From Artemia franciscana (taxonomy: Eukaryota > Arthropoda > Branchiopoda > Anostraca > Artemiidae): a stretch of DNA of 64,000 bases. The position numbers and the translations under genes were made by a program. Positions 38,910 to 49,338 of the stretch are shown here, in pieces (position 1 is the first letter of the stretch; every line of letters begins with the position of its first letter). The stretch lies in the NCBI RefSeq assembly GCF_032884065.1, contig NC_088866.1, positions 29,704,440-29,768,439 on the forward strand, read 5' to 3'. The notes below the pieces were generated by a model. It was given only the letters and a program-made list of their open reading frames with translations. It did no database searches and had not been told where the DNA came from.

Positions 38910-40030
38910 GTGATAAAGTGAGATTCTCACGCAAAAGTCAAGTTACTTTCAAAGTTTACACGACAAAGTACACCAGAAGGCATTGTACCAAGATAAATAC
39001 TTAAACTGACACCATATTTGCGCGGTTATGCATAGATGCGTTTAGTCTATATCTGTAAAGTTGTAATATGTATAAAATAGTTTTGCAAATTTCGACTGCA
39101 AAGAGATATATTCTTACAGCATAATCACAGTCAACGTAATAGCGTTGAGTCAAGTGGGATGCATCTCCATAGTACTATCTGTTTCCTTATTATTTTTCCT
39201 TCATGGATCATGGTAATGATGGACGGTCGTAAAAAGTCGAGGAAGGGCTCGTTCAATCGCACATACGGAGGTCAGGTGCCGCTTTAAGAGTTTCTACATA
39301 AAAAGGCACTAAATATCCTTCTTAGAGATAAAAAGTTAAGATTTCAGGTGAAGGGGTTTTTTGTCTTCTTAGAAAGTAGTTGAGTAAGAGAAATGTAATG
39401 AATCGACGGCCTTGAATATACCCCGAGAATTTGTTATCAAGCTAAATTTCTACCATTTCCTTATATCTAGAACTTATAAGGATTACATAGAAGACAGGTC
39501 TATTACCGGATAAAAATGCTGTACCTCAATTTTTTGTGTACCGGTTTCTTTAGCCCTTGGTTTTTAAATCACAATCCCTACAACCTCAGCAGGATTTGAA
39601 GCCAAACAGTTTCACGAATTTCTAGAACGCTATAAATCAAGATAGAGGAAAGTTATAAGACCTTAAACACTTTCGTTATGTTTCATTTGAGCTATGGATT
39701 TTTTTCTGAAGATTTCAATTTTGTGAAAAGTTATCGTTACTGCCTTTTGGAGGAGGAATGATAGGATATAGATACTTAAAATACCATGCAAAAGCATCAT
39801 AGAGGTTCTGGGTAGAAAGTTCTATTCCCTTAATTCAAGTGCTTTTCAAGATGTGTAGAATTTTACCAGAGATTTTGATTTAGATTTTGAAAAAAAAAAG
39901 ATTTTTCATGGTATCTTCGTCGAAAATTACCCTTTTAATATTTCCTTTAAAAATTTTGAAAATGTAATTTGTCCCACTCCACTAAATTTTCAATCGTTGG
40001 GAGCCTTGATGCTACGCACTGTAGTTTTTG
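38910..40030. other. AT-rich sequence, nothing recognised
   Basis: No coding, RNA or clear repeat signal was found. Confidence 0.45.
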
Positions 40031-40034
40031 TAAA

Positions 40035-41060
40035 TTTTTTAAACAGTTTGTGGTAACGAACAGCAAGTAAGGAGTGATGCGGCAAAACAGTAACCGAAGC
40101 TCTAAGGAACAGAGTCTTTATGATAATAGATACATCAAAACAATGTAATTTTGATTCTCGTTCAAAACATGGAAAATTCATAAAATTGATTGGTACCCAT
40201 CGAAAGTTACAAGCCTGAGAAACTGTTCCCAGTTTCTGAAAAAAGGGGTAAACACCATCAAAACATCAAGATATTTTAATGAAAATCACTTCATCAGATT
40301 CAGCATACCAGAGAACCCCACTGTAGATGTTTCAAGCTCCTATGTACAAAAAAGTTAAATTTCTGCATTTCTTGACAAAAAAATGATCACATATGCGTGT
40401 TTATTTATTTTTGTTTGTTTGTCCTCCCCCCCCTGTGGTGATCATACCAAACCAGTGATTATAGAGGATCAAGAAAGGGCTTATTGGATCGGAAATCAAA
40501 AGTTCTAGTGTCTTTTTAAGTGACTAAAAATATTGGAGGACAGCTGCCCAAAGTCACCCAATCAAAATTTTGAGAAAGCCATTTTGTTCAAGAAAGTTGA
40601 AAAATTTAACAACTATGTTTTTGAGGATGACTTAACTCCCCACAGTCCCAGGGGGAAGGGCTGCAAATTATGAACTTTGCCCATTCTTTACATATAGTGT
40701 TGGTTGCTGGGAAGTATCCAGACGTTTCAGGGGGGATTTCTCTGGTGAGGAGAGAGGGTCGGGGGGTTTCGCGGGAGGTCCTTTCCGTGGAGGAATTTTT
40801 CATTGGGGAAGGGAACTTTCCATGGAGAGGGAGCGAGATTTCCCAGCATTATTTAAAAAACGATCAGAAATCAACTGAAAGAAAGGAGCAGCATTAAAAC
40901 TTAAAATGAACAGAAACTATTATGTATATGAAGGAGGTCACCCTCTTGTCAATACCTCACTCTTTACACTAAAGTTTTTTTAGTAATTTCAAACGAGCCA
41001 TTTATTCTAATTAAATGGCATTTGTGACTCAGGAGTCATTCTTAAAGAGCGATTACTTTC
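40035..41060 (+). repeat. Interspersed repeat family B, copy 2
   Basis: Same order of blocks as 31175-32310: GTGGTAACGAACAGCAAGTA, AAAGTTACAAGCCTGAGAAA, GCGTGTTTATTTATTTTTGT, CAAAATTTTGAGAAAGCCAT, CCACAGTCCCAGGGGGAAGG, and AAACTTAAAATGAACAGAAA. Diverged, same orientation. Confidence 0.7.
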
Positions 41061-41878
41061 TTTCTTACTTACTTTATTACTTACTTTCAGTCTAAAGGAC
41101 TTATATTTTTATTTAACTTCATTTAAAGCGACGAAGAATCATGTTTCTGTGAGGCCAACCTAAAATTTCATTTTACTCATGTACAACCTTTGAGAAGGAA
41201 TTTGAGGCACAATTGTTTTTTTCCTCTGCGGTAGAATTTGATTACAGAGAGCTGCAAATTTACCCAAATGAAAGTGAAAAAACGTCTGAAAAGTAATGCG
41301 TCACCCTAATATGTGCCTTTTTGTTTACGAGTACAAAGCGGCTGGAATTAATTCATTAATCATATATTAAGTTGCAATAGCACATCAGCACTAACACATA
41401 TCGTCGTGACAAGGACCAAAAGGCTTAAATGATTTTTCTTCTTCGAGCTTTTGGGAAACTCAAAGCTTATTCTTGTAGATCTGTTTTAAAAGTCTCAACT
41501 TTTACTCAATTGAGCAAATAAAACCTTCAAAATTACAATTTTCAACATCCCTTTACTCTGCAATCCAAATATGTACTGAAAGCTACCAAAGTCTCGAGTT
41601 TTATTATAGTATTCAAATTATTTTTGTGGCCCTAGATGGTTTTCTGGGTTTCAGCCCCCTCCAGCTCATGCATACACGTGGGCACGCTTGTATGTAAATG
41701 TGCACTCTCATCCAGGTGTAAGTTTTTTCGAAGCAGTCCTGCCGCTTTTGAAATCTTCTAGATTGCTGAAACTTCCTGACTTTTCTTCCATCTTTTTTGT
41801 TTCTCAGATTTTTTAATCACTTGCTTATAGTAAATCTTAGAGTTGCGTTTCTCCATTTATGGCAAAAATTCTTTCTAG
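41061..41878. other. Sequence upstream of the 1547-codon gene
   Basis: AT-rich. It ends in a good acceptor, TTCTTTCTAG, at 41878, suggesting that the first bases of the next transcript come from an upstream exon. No TATA-initiator pair was convincing. Confidence 0.45.
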
Positions 41879-41899
41879 GATATAAGAGCTTGAAAAAAT

Positions 41900-44800
41900 A
41901 TGAACAATCAAGACAACCAAAACGTTCCTATAGAAGCTCAAGATGATACGCATTTTGCGGAGAGTGATTCCACGGTAAATTCAGTATTCACCGATAATTC
42001 TGAACTTGCAGACGTAAATTCTCCTGGTGCTTCTCTGGAAAGTGATTTCCTGAAGATTGCAACCATTTTCAGAACAGAAAAAGAAATTATTATTGAATCT
42101 GATCGTCAGGTTGCGTTGCAACTTTCAGCAAAAATCTCAATAAACAGTGATGATTTTTCAACAGCAGTTCAAGAAGAAAACATAGCAACTGACAGAGAGC
42201 TGAGTCCTATTTTAGAAAGTAACAACGACAAAACTGATGAAAGAGACCCTTTACTCACACCTGGACCTTCAGAAAAGCTTATAATAGAAGATATTAAATT
42301 AGAAGGAGACTGTATTTCTCAAATTAAGATTGAAGAACTGGTTAAAAGTAGGATTGAAACAACTATTAAAGATGATTTCAATGAAAATACCACGGGGAAT
42401 GTGCCTCAATTCAACAAAGGGCCCCAGAGAGGAAATGAAAGCTTTATCGAAAATCTTGATACGAGGTTAGATACTCTTGAATATAATACGATTCCCAAAT
42501 TAAACACGCAAAATAATATCGAAATGAATGTTATTGTTGATAAGTTAAACAAACAAAAGCAAGCTCACTCAGAAAATGGAGCAAAAACTGAAAACGATGA
42601 GATTGTTCAAAACGCTACTGATTGTTTAGAATCAGACTCCCAAGTACTTATGAGCAAGAAAAATAGTGGGAAAATGATTGATGTTGTAGGTGATTCAGCC
42701 AAAGAAGAGCGAACTCTCTTTGGGATTTCTCAAAGCTCACTCAGAGAAACTGAACGAAAAATAGAGAAAGAAGACGCGGTCGAAAATACTACTGAATGCA
42801 CAGAATCAGAATCCCCAATAATTTCAAACGCAAGAAATAATGGCGAAACGCCTGATACTGTCGATGATACAAACGAAGAAGAGCGGATTATTTCTGGGAT
42901 TTCTCAAAGCTCACTCAGAGAAACGGAACCAAAAATCGAGAAAGAAGAAGTGGCTGAAAATGCTACTGAATGTGAAGAATCAGATTCCAAAGTACTTTCA
43001 AACGAAAGAAATAATGGCGAAACGACTGATACTGTGGGTGATTCAAGCGAAGAAGAGCGAACTCTCTTTGGGATTTCTCAAAGCTCACTCAGAGAAACTG
43101 AACCAAAAATAGGGAAAGAAGATGCGGTTGAAAATACTACTGAATGCGCAGAACCAGGCTCCCCAGCAATTTCAAACGAAAGAAATAATGGCGAAACGCA
43201 TGATATTGTCGATGATTCAAATGAAGAGGAGCGATCTCTCTTAGAGATTCCTCAAAGCTCACTCAAAGAAATTGAAGCAAAAACAGAGAAACAAGACGCA
43301 GTTGAAAGAACCACTGAACGTGTGGAATCAGGCTCCCCAAAACTTTCAAACGAAAGAGATAATGGCAAAACGAATGATGCTGTGGGTTGTTCAAATATGG
43401 AAGAGAGAGCTCGCTCCAAGATCTGTCGAAGCTCACTTAGAGAAGTTGACGCGAAAACTAAAGAAGTAGACGTGGTAGATGATCCAACTGAAAGTCAGTT
43501 CAGACAATCGAGTTCACCATATTTGAAAAATAAGGAAGATGTCCTTATTGAAACGAAAGTAGCTGATCCCATTCTGACAACTGGAGTACCAGAACATGCT
43601 GCGAGCCCAAATGAAAAAGAACAACAGGGATGCACTTATGACAAGGCAGAGGCAATATTAGCAGAAAGCCGGCAGAATAATGGAGATAAGAAAGTCAAAC
43701 ATCAAAACCCTGAAATTGAAAATAAAGCAAACTCAAACAACCAATACTTTAATGATGAAACTATTGGGAATCTTAAAGTGGTTAAAATGACAGGCTTAGA
43801 AGTAGGGAATAGTTCAGAACCTCCGCTTTTTAACGGGAATATTAACGAGGGCATTACAAAAATGGAAAACGGATATTCTTCGCCTGCTACTAAAGCAATT
43901 GATAGCGAAGTAGACGAAAGAATGGACAAAAATGATGGTTATGTCAAAGGCCAGCCAAGTTCTTCTTTTGAAGGTGTGGAGCCACAACAAACTATCTTAG
44001 AAAATAAGCAAGATGGGATTCAAAACATGGATTTTTATTTAGAGCCAGAAAAAACTGAAAACAATGCAATGCAAAAGAAAGATAATTCAGCAGATTTTTC
44101 TAAAGTTTCTGCTGATAATTTTACACTAACATGTAAGAAAGAAGAAGAATATTCTAAGAGCCCTGGAACAGCCTATAATGAAACCAAACAGCAGCCAAAA
44201 TTCTCTGCTATTTCGAGGAAACCTGAGGCAATCGCTTCTAAGTCCGCTAGAAGTGAAAAAGAACAGTTAAAAATAAAAACGTGGGAAAAGGCATTGCCAG
44301 TAGACAGTATCGTCTTGATATCTCCTAAGCTGGTACAATCAGTTTCAGATAAAGACCAAGGCACAATTCCTGCAATTGGTGAAGAAGGCAATAAAGAACA
44401 AATCAGAAGCATAAGTTTTAATAACAATGATCTTCATGTTTCCAAAAATAATGCAAGGGAAATTACTGAGATTTCTGGGGAAACAGATCCAGAAGACGGA
44501 AAAACTGGTTCATTTAACAAAGCTATAGATAGTGATAATTCTTTACTTCTACCATTTGAAAACTCTTTAGAAGAAGGAAGATCTACTCTTTTACTTCCTG
44601 TCACAACTAAAGAATCAAATAAACGCTCTATGTTAATGGATATGGAACACTTAAAGGGCTGTGAAACAGACGACAAATTAAACAAACTGCAACTTGAAGA
44701 AGGAATTGAAAAGACGACAGAACCACTGAATTACTCTGGGACTGTGCATGAGGCACCTACGACTGATAATTCGTCTTTTAAAAAGCCTATCAATGAAGAT

Positions 44801-46543
44801 AATAATGAAATACCTAAAGGGGGGACTAGCAAAGATATTTCTATATCGAAAAGTACTTCTCGTGAAGAAAATAAAAACAAAAGTAAAAACGCTTGTTTTA
44901 ACAAAAAAGGCGCTGATAGGTCTCGTACTCATGATAGGTCCGGTGATGCTGTAGAAACACCAATAACCATGGAAGATACCTCGGACACAACGATGAATAT
45001 TTTATCTGAATATAGTCCTAACACGGCCCAAATTTTAGAAGAAAATGTCGACCAGGAAACTTCCAAGTCCGTTATGCTAGAACTGCAGAGTGATTCAGAT
45101 AATAAAGAGGATTTTCAAACGATAAGTCCAATGAATCCAGTAATTCAGAATTTCAAGGAATCAGAAAAAAAATTAGGTGAAGAAATGTCCAACGGGAATG
45201 AAAGGGAATCTAAGGTACTATCTTCCAAAGTACCTTTTGAAAAAGATGATAACTCTTTTGCTACTGAAGCTCAGACAGAACTATATGAAGAAGAAGCTGA
45301 GCAAATTGCAAAAAATAACGATGTTCAAGTATCTTCAGAAAATTTGACAAACTTCGAAACTTATAAAAATATGTCCTCCGACTTTAAAAATTTAGTTAGG
45401 ACTGCAGTTGACAATATTGAAGATGGGACAAAATATGGCATCAAGTTGAATGAAAATTTAAATCCACTGAATATCGTAGCTAAAGAGGGGCAAGAAACCC
45501 AAATTTTATCTGAACAGACAGCTCAAAGACTTGACAACCCAGTTGAAACTGGCAGTAGTACAATGTTCAGTGTGGATTCCTTCCAAACAGTGACTGAAAT
45601 AAAAGAGACCATGGAGTTAGGATTACCATCTGAAAATGCTGAAGATTCTTATAACGAATCACAAAATGAATGTGATCAGAAATCTTGCCATATTAAAGAT
45701 TTTCCGAACTATGGAAACGTAAATGATATTATTGCTGCAAGAACTATAAGGACAGTTGAAGAAAGAGCAATGGACTTGAATCTTTCCTCAAAAACGTTGA
45801 ATCAAGTAGAAGTACTGCAACAGAAAGTCGGGATTGGAGGCAAAAGTGAAGTAAAAGAGTTAGTTAATGATCACAACGGAGCCAATGAATCCCCTAAAAT
45901 GACCGTTGAACATACTGACGGAGATAGCATAGTGACTTCCATCAGCGATGATTCACCTGAAGTGCCGGTTATTGAAGATGCTGAGATACAAGATTCAGTG
46001 ACCAAAACTGAAATGAGAGAAAGTTTTGGAGCCAACGAAATTGGATCAGAAGTACGCACTCAACCATTGAACCAACTTCTCTGTTGTGACAATTCAGATA
46101 ATAATGAGAGTATTTACAAAACAGAAAAAAGTCCGATTGAAAATTTTATACAATTCGAAGCATTTAAAGAGTTGGAAGCAATAAATAAAAAGATGAATTG
46201 TATGGCTGGGACTGAAAATGCCATTCTTGATCCCGAATTAGACACAAATAAAACATATGAAAGTGATTCTAAAGACAATATTTCAGCCTACCAGAACAAC
46301 AAATCCCCAGTGAAACCACTGATATTCATAGTTTCACCTGACGTTTCTTTCCTTGAGACTACGGATACCTACGAGTCTCAGAATGAGAGCAGAAACAGTA
46401 ATTACAATTTTGAGGAAGATGATTCTTATTCAGCCCCTGTTGGTACCAATTCAGATGACGATCAAGATATGAGTCAGAATTGTGTCATGCCCATTGCCCT
46501 TTTGATCACCCCAGAATACTTTAGTTACGCAGGAGGAATTTGA
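41900..46543 (+). CDS. Large acidic repeat-bearing protein, 1547 residues, unknown family
   Basis: A single open frame from ATG at 41900 (A at -3) to TGA at 46541-46543. An in-frame TGA at 41891-41893 sits just after a good acceptor (TTCTTTCTAG, ending 41878), so 41900 is the likely start on a transcript with an upstream untranslated exon. The protein is rich in Glu, Asp, Ser, Asn and Lys, has no membrane segment or recognisable fold until its end, and is probably disordered. Five perfect-period repeats of 58 residues occupy about residues 240 to 530 (core EERTLFGISQSSLRETEPKI). The C-terminus turns hydrophobic (VMPIALLITPEYFSYAGGI). TTTGAG|GTAAGA at 46562, after the stop, could be a donor for a 3' untranslated intron. 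It shares composition and repeat style with the giant exon at 4414 but no clear sequence. It may be a separate gene or an alternative product of the same locus. Confidence 0.8.
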   Translation: MNNQDNQNVPIEAQDDTHFAESDSTVNSVFTDNSELADVNSPGASLESDFLKIATIFRTEKEIIIESDRQVALQLSAKISINSDDFSTAVQEENIATDRELSPILESNNDKTDERDPLLTPGPSEKLIIEDIKLEGDCISQIKIEELVKSRIETTIKDDFNENTTGNVPQFNKGPQRGNESFIENLDTRLDTLEYNTIPKLNTQNNIEMNVIVDKLNKQKQAHSENGAKTENDEIVQNATDCLESDSQVLMSKKNSGKMIDVVGDSAKEERTLFGISQSSLRETERKIEKEDAVENTTECTESESPIISNARNNGETPDTVDDTNEEERIISGISQSSLRETEPKIEKEEVAENATECEESDSKVLSNERNNGETTDTVGDSSEEERTLFGISQSSLRETEPKIGKEDAVENTTECAEPGSPAISNERNNGETHDIVDDSNEEERSLLEIPQSSLKEIEAKTEKQDAVERTTERVESGSPKLSNERDNGKTNDAVGCSNMEERARSKICRSSLREVDAKTKEVDVVDDPTESQFRQSSSPYLKNKEDVLIETKVADPILTTGVPEHAASPNEKEQQGCTYDKAEAILAESRQNNGDKKVKHQNPEIENKANSNNQYFNDETIGNLKVVKMTGLEVGNSSEPPLFNGNINEGITKMENGYSSPATKAIDSEVDERMDKNDGYVKGQPSSSFEGVEPQQTILENKQDGIQNMDFYLEPEKTENNAMQKKDNSADFSKVSADNFTLTCKKEEEYSKSPGTAYNETKQQPKFSAISRKPEAIASKSARSEKEQLKIKTWEKALPVDSIVLISPKLVQSVSDKDQGTIPAIGEEGNKEQIRSISFNNNDLHVSKNNAREITEISGETDPEDGKTGSFNKAIDSDNSLLLPFENSLEEGRSTLLLPVTTKESNKRSMLMDMEHLKGCETDDKLNKLQLEEGIEKTTEPLNYSGTVHEAPTTDNSSFKKPINEDNNEIPKGGTSKDISISKSTSREENKNKSKNACFNKKGADRSRTHDRSGDAVETPITMEDTSDTTMNILSEYSPNTAQILEENVDQETSKSVMLELQSDSDNKEDFQTISPMNPVIQNFKESEKKLGEEMSNGNERESKVLSSKVPFEKDDNSFATEAQTELYEEEAEQIAKNNDVQVSSENLTNFETYKNMSSDFKNLVRTAVDNIEDGTKYGIKLNENLNPLNIVAKEGQETQILSEQTAQRLDNPVETGSSTMFSVDSFQTVTEIKETMELGLPSENAEDSYNESQNECDQKSCHIKDFPNYGNVNDIIAARTIRTVEERAMDLNLSSKTLNQVEVLQQKVGIGGKSEVKELVNDHNGANESPKMTVEHTDGDSIVTSISDDSPEVPVIEDAEIQDSVTKTEMRESFGANEIGSEVRTQPLNQLLCCDNSDNNESIYKTEKSPIENFIQFEAFKELEAINKKMNCMAGTENAILDPELDTNKTYESDSKDNISAYQNNKSPVKPLIFIVSPDVSFLETTDTYESQNESRNSNYNFEEDDSYSAPVGTNSDDDQDMSQNCVMPIALLITPEYFSYAGGI
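42606..43500 (+). repeat. Five coding repeats of exactly 174 nt
   Basis: The codon for the first Glu of EER falls at 42704, 42878, 43052, 43226 and 43400, four identical spacings of 174 nt. The core is ISQSSLRETEPKIEKEDAVE followed by SNERNNGET. The first units are very similar at DNA level; the fifth has diverged (KICRSSLREVDAK). The constant period and high identity point to recent unequal exchange. Confidence 0.92.
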
Positions 46544-47134
46544 GGAACATGGAAACTTTGAGGTAAGAAACAACAAAAAGTAAATTTGAATTTGATGAGG
46601 TCAAACGAAAGTTATTAGTTGATTCTAAAGCTGAGATCTAAAGAAACGCATAAGGCCACCATGAAACTATACCCCTTTAATTGGGGACCTAATTTCAGAT
46701 GGAGAAGTCTAGACCCAATATTTCAGATGTAATTTTTTATCCCTATCTGTACAGTAAAGCCATTTGTCTCATTCGTATAAAATAGCATGATTTCTATTTA
46801 ATTACATAAGTACAAAATAGCGTAATTGCTCGTGCAAGCACAAATTAAACAAAAAAATAGAACCCATGATACTATTTAGTTATTATACTAGCTTCAATCA
46901 TCAATAATACCCACAACTTTACAGTAGCCAAATTTTATTTTTGTGTTGAGTAATATATCCTAGAAGCAGAGCAAGGTTTAATACTGGTTCTTTGAAGAGC
47001 CAGGTCAAATGTGAAATCTTGAAAATCATTGACCTTGCTCAACAACTTATTTTTTTAGCATTAAAAATTGTCTGGAAAGCAAATTTTATTTTATCCTGAA
47101 AAGGGATCGATATAAAAAAGATACGAGCCTAAAT
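46544..47134. other. Downstream of the large open frame
   Basis: Donor-like GTAAGAAAC at 46563, then AT-rich sequence. No AATAAA was seen close enough to the stop to name a poly(A) site with confidence. Confidence 0.4.
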
Positions 47135-49338
47135 CGTACAGGAAGCTATTGAGCCACCAAGTAGTGTCTAGGGTTAATTTGAAGCTGGCATTTCGGAAGG
47201 GTAACTACCTCCTGGGAAGTTATGATGTTGTTAGACTCCAGGATGAAAATTTGAGAGAAACTTCCCAGGAACAGTTGAATACTAAACTGGAGAGTTTAAA
47301 ATTTGACAATGCGGGAAATGGTTGGAATAATTTTAGAAAACCATTTTTGAAGTTGCTGATGGTATCTTAGGAAAGAAAGTTAAGACTGCAGCTAGGAATA
47401 TTAGTGGAAAAGCTTTATATTTAATAGAGAGGAAAAAGGGCTTGTACAAGAATTATCTGATTGATAAATTATATGAAAACAAAAGGAATGTAGAGAAAGA
47501 GGTGAAAGCATTAAAATATGAACTAAGGATGTGTGAATTTTAGGCCATGGATAAAATTGCCGAGGATCTGGAAGATGAAGTTAGATGAAGTAAAATATTG
47601 TACTGGCAGTTAATAAATTTAGAGGGAGTAGTCAATCTGGACTTGTCCCAATCAAATATAGGAACGGGGCCACAATTAGTGATAAGGAAATTCTTAAAGA
47701 GAGATGGGTGGAACATTTTGAGAATATGCTGAACCGAGATACAGTTGCAGGAAAAAATATAGAGAAAAATAAAAGTTTGTGATACCTTGGATTTGGAAGA
47801 AGTTTTTGTCTTGTGAGAAGAATTAGCGACGGTGCTAAAAAATAAAAAAAATAATAAGGCTTCGGGTGCTGATAGGGTGGTAAATGAGTTTCTTAAATAT
47901 GGTGGCTCTGAGATTAGAAATAAGTTAGTGAAGATTATGCATATGATTTTTAAAAAGGGAGAAGTACCTAACGGTTCTATGAAAACCTTAATTAAACCAC
48001 TGTATAAGAAAGGTGATAAGAATGAGTGTCGTATTGAGGCAAATTACTTAGTAATATGTTATACTTACATAGTAGGTAGCAAATTACTTAGTAAGATGAT
48101 ACTTTTTAGACTGAGAGATGCTGTAGACAAAGTTTTGAGAGAAGAACAGTACGGTTTTAGAAAAGGTAGAGGATGTGTCGACCAAATTTTCACTCATAGG
48201 TTAATAATAGAGAAGTGCCCTAGTTGTCAAACACCTTTCGTCCTCAGTTTTATAGATCATGAGCAAGCGTTCGATTATGTTGATAGAAGAGCTTTAAGCA
48301 AAATCATATCATTGTATAGTATACCGGACAAATAACTCAAAGTGATTCGTGCTATGTGAGAAAATAGCTGCGGTTAAGGTAGGAAATAAGGTTAGCAGCT
48401 GGTTTTGTATTAAATCAGAGTTAAGCAGGGATGTGTTCTATCCCCCTTTATGTGGATCATTTTGATGGACTTTGTCTTAAGGAGCATAGGAAAGGCAATG
48501 GGAGATCACGGAATCAAATGCACAGGAAAAACTAGTCTGGATTTAGATTATGCTGATGATTTAAGCATCCTAGATGAAAGTGTGAGCAAAATGAATGAAT
48601 TTTTAGAGGTTTTGCGAGTTCAAGGTGCTAGAATAGGTTCGAAAATTAACGTTAAGAAGATTAAGTCACTAAGACTGGGAATAAGTGAAGATGAAAGGAT
48701 GACGTTAGGTAACAAAAAGATTGATCAGATGGACAGCTTCACTTACCTTGGTAGTATTATTAGTAAAGAAGGTAAGAGCAGTGAAAATGTTAAAAGTAGA
48801 ATAGTCAAGGCTCAGGGCGTTTTTTCATAGTAAAAAAAAGTTTGGAAGAATAGGAAGATAAGTCAGCAAACCAAGAATAGAATATTGGAAGGTACAGCGA
48901 TAACAGTGCCAAATATGGCTTTGAAGCATAGGCGCTTCGAAAGCGGATGAAGATTTACTAGATGTTTTCCAGAGAAATTGCCTACGGATTGTTCTGGGTA
49001 CCCAGCTGACTGACCGTATTTCAAACAGTAGGCTCTGTGAAAAATGTAGCTCAATCTTATCACTATAACGAAAGAAAGGTTGAGACGGCGAGGGCTCGTT
49101 CTCCGGGTGAAGAATGACAGATTGTCCTTGTCGGCCAACCGTCTAGGGCTAAACAGAAAGCAGGTCGTCCCCGTCTGGGGTGGGAGGATGTCATAAAGAA
49201 AGATTTAAAAGAAATGGGAACTTCTTGGGAGGGCGTAAAGAAGGAGGCTTTGAATAGATTGGGATGAAGGAGGAGCGTGCGTAGCTGTGTTGGCCTTAAG
49301 CGGCTTGGTGGTGCGGTGAGTTGTTAGTAGTAGTAGTA
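47135..49338 (+). mobile_element. LINE with near-complete but broken reverse transcriptase
   Basis: From left to right it reads: pre-RT (VSRVNLKLAFRKGNYLLGSY), NISGKALYLIERKKGLYKNY, RT fingers and palm (NNKASGADRVVNEFLKYGGS, LIKPLYKKGDKNECRIEANY, EEQYGFRKGRGCVDQIFTHR, LSFIDHEQAFDYVDRRALSK), the catalytic LDYADDLSILDESVSKMNEF near 48545, then YLGSIISKEGKSSENVKSRI, and a decayed C-terminus. The 3' end carries GTTAGTAGTAGTAGTA. At least three frame breaks (near 47370, 48335 and 48830) make it inactive. The endonuclease domain is absent, so it is 5'-truncated. It is the longest member here of the TAG-tailed family. Confidence 0.9.
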
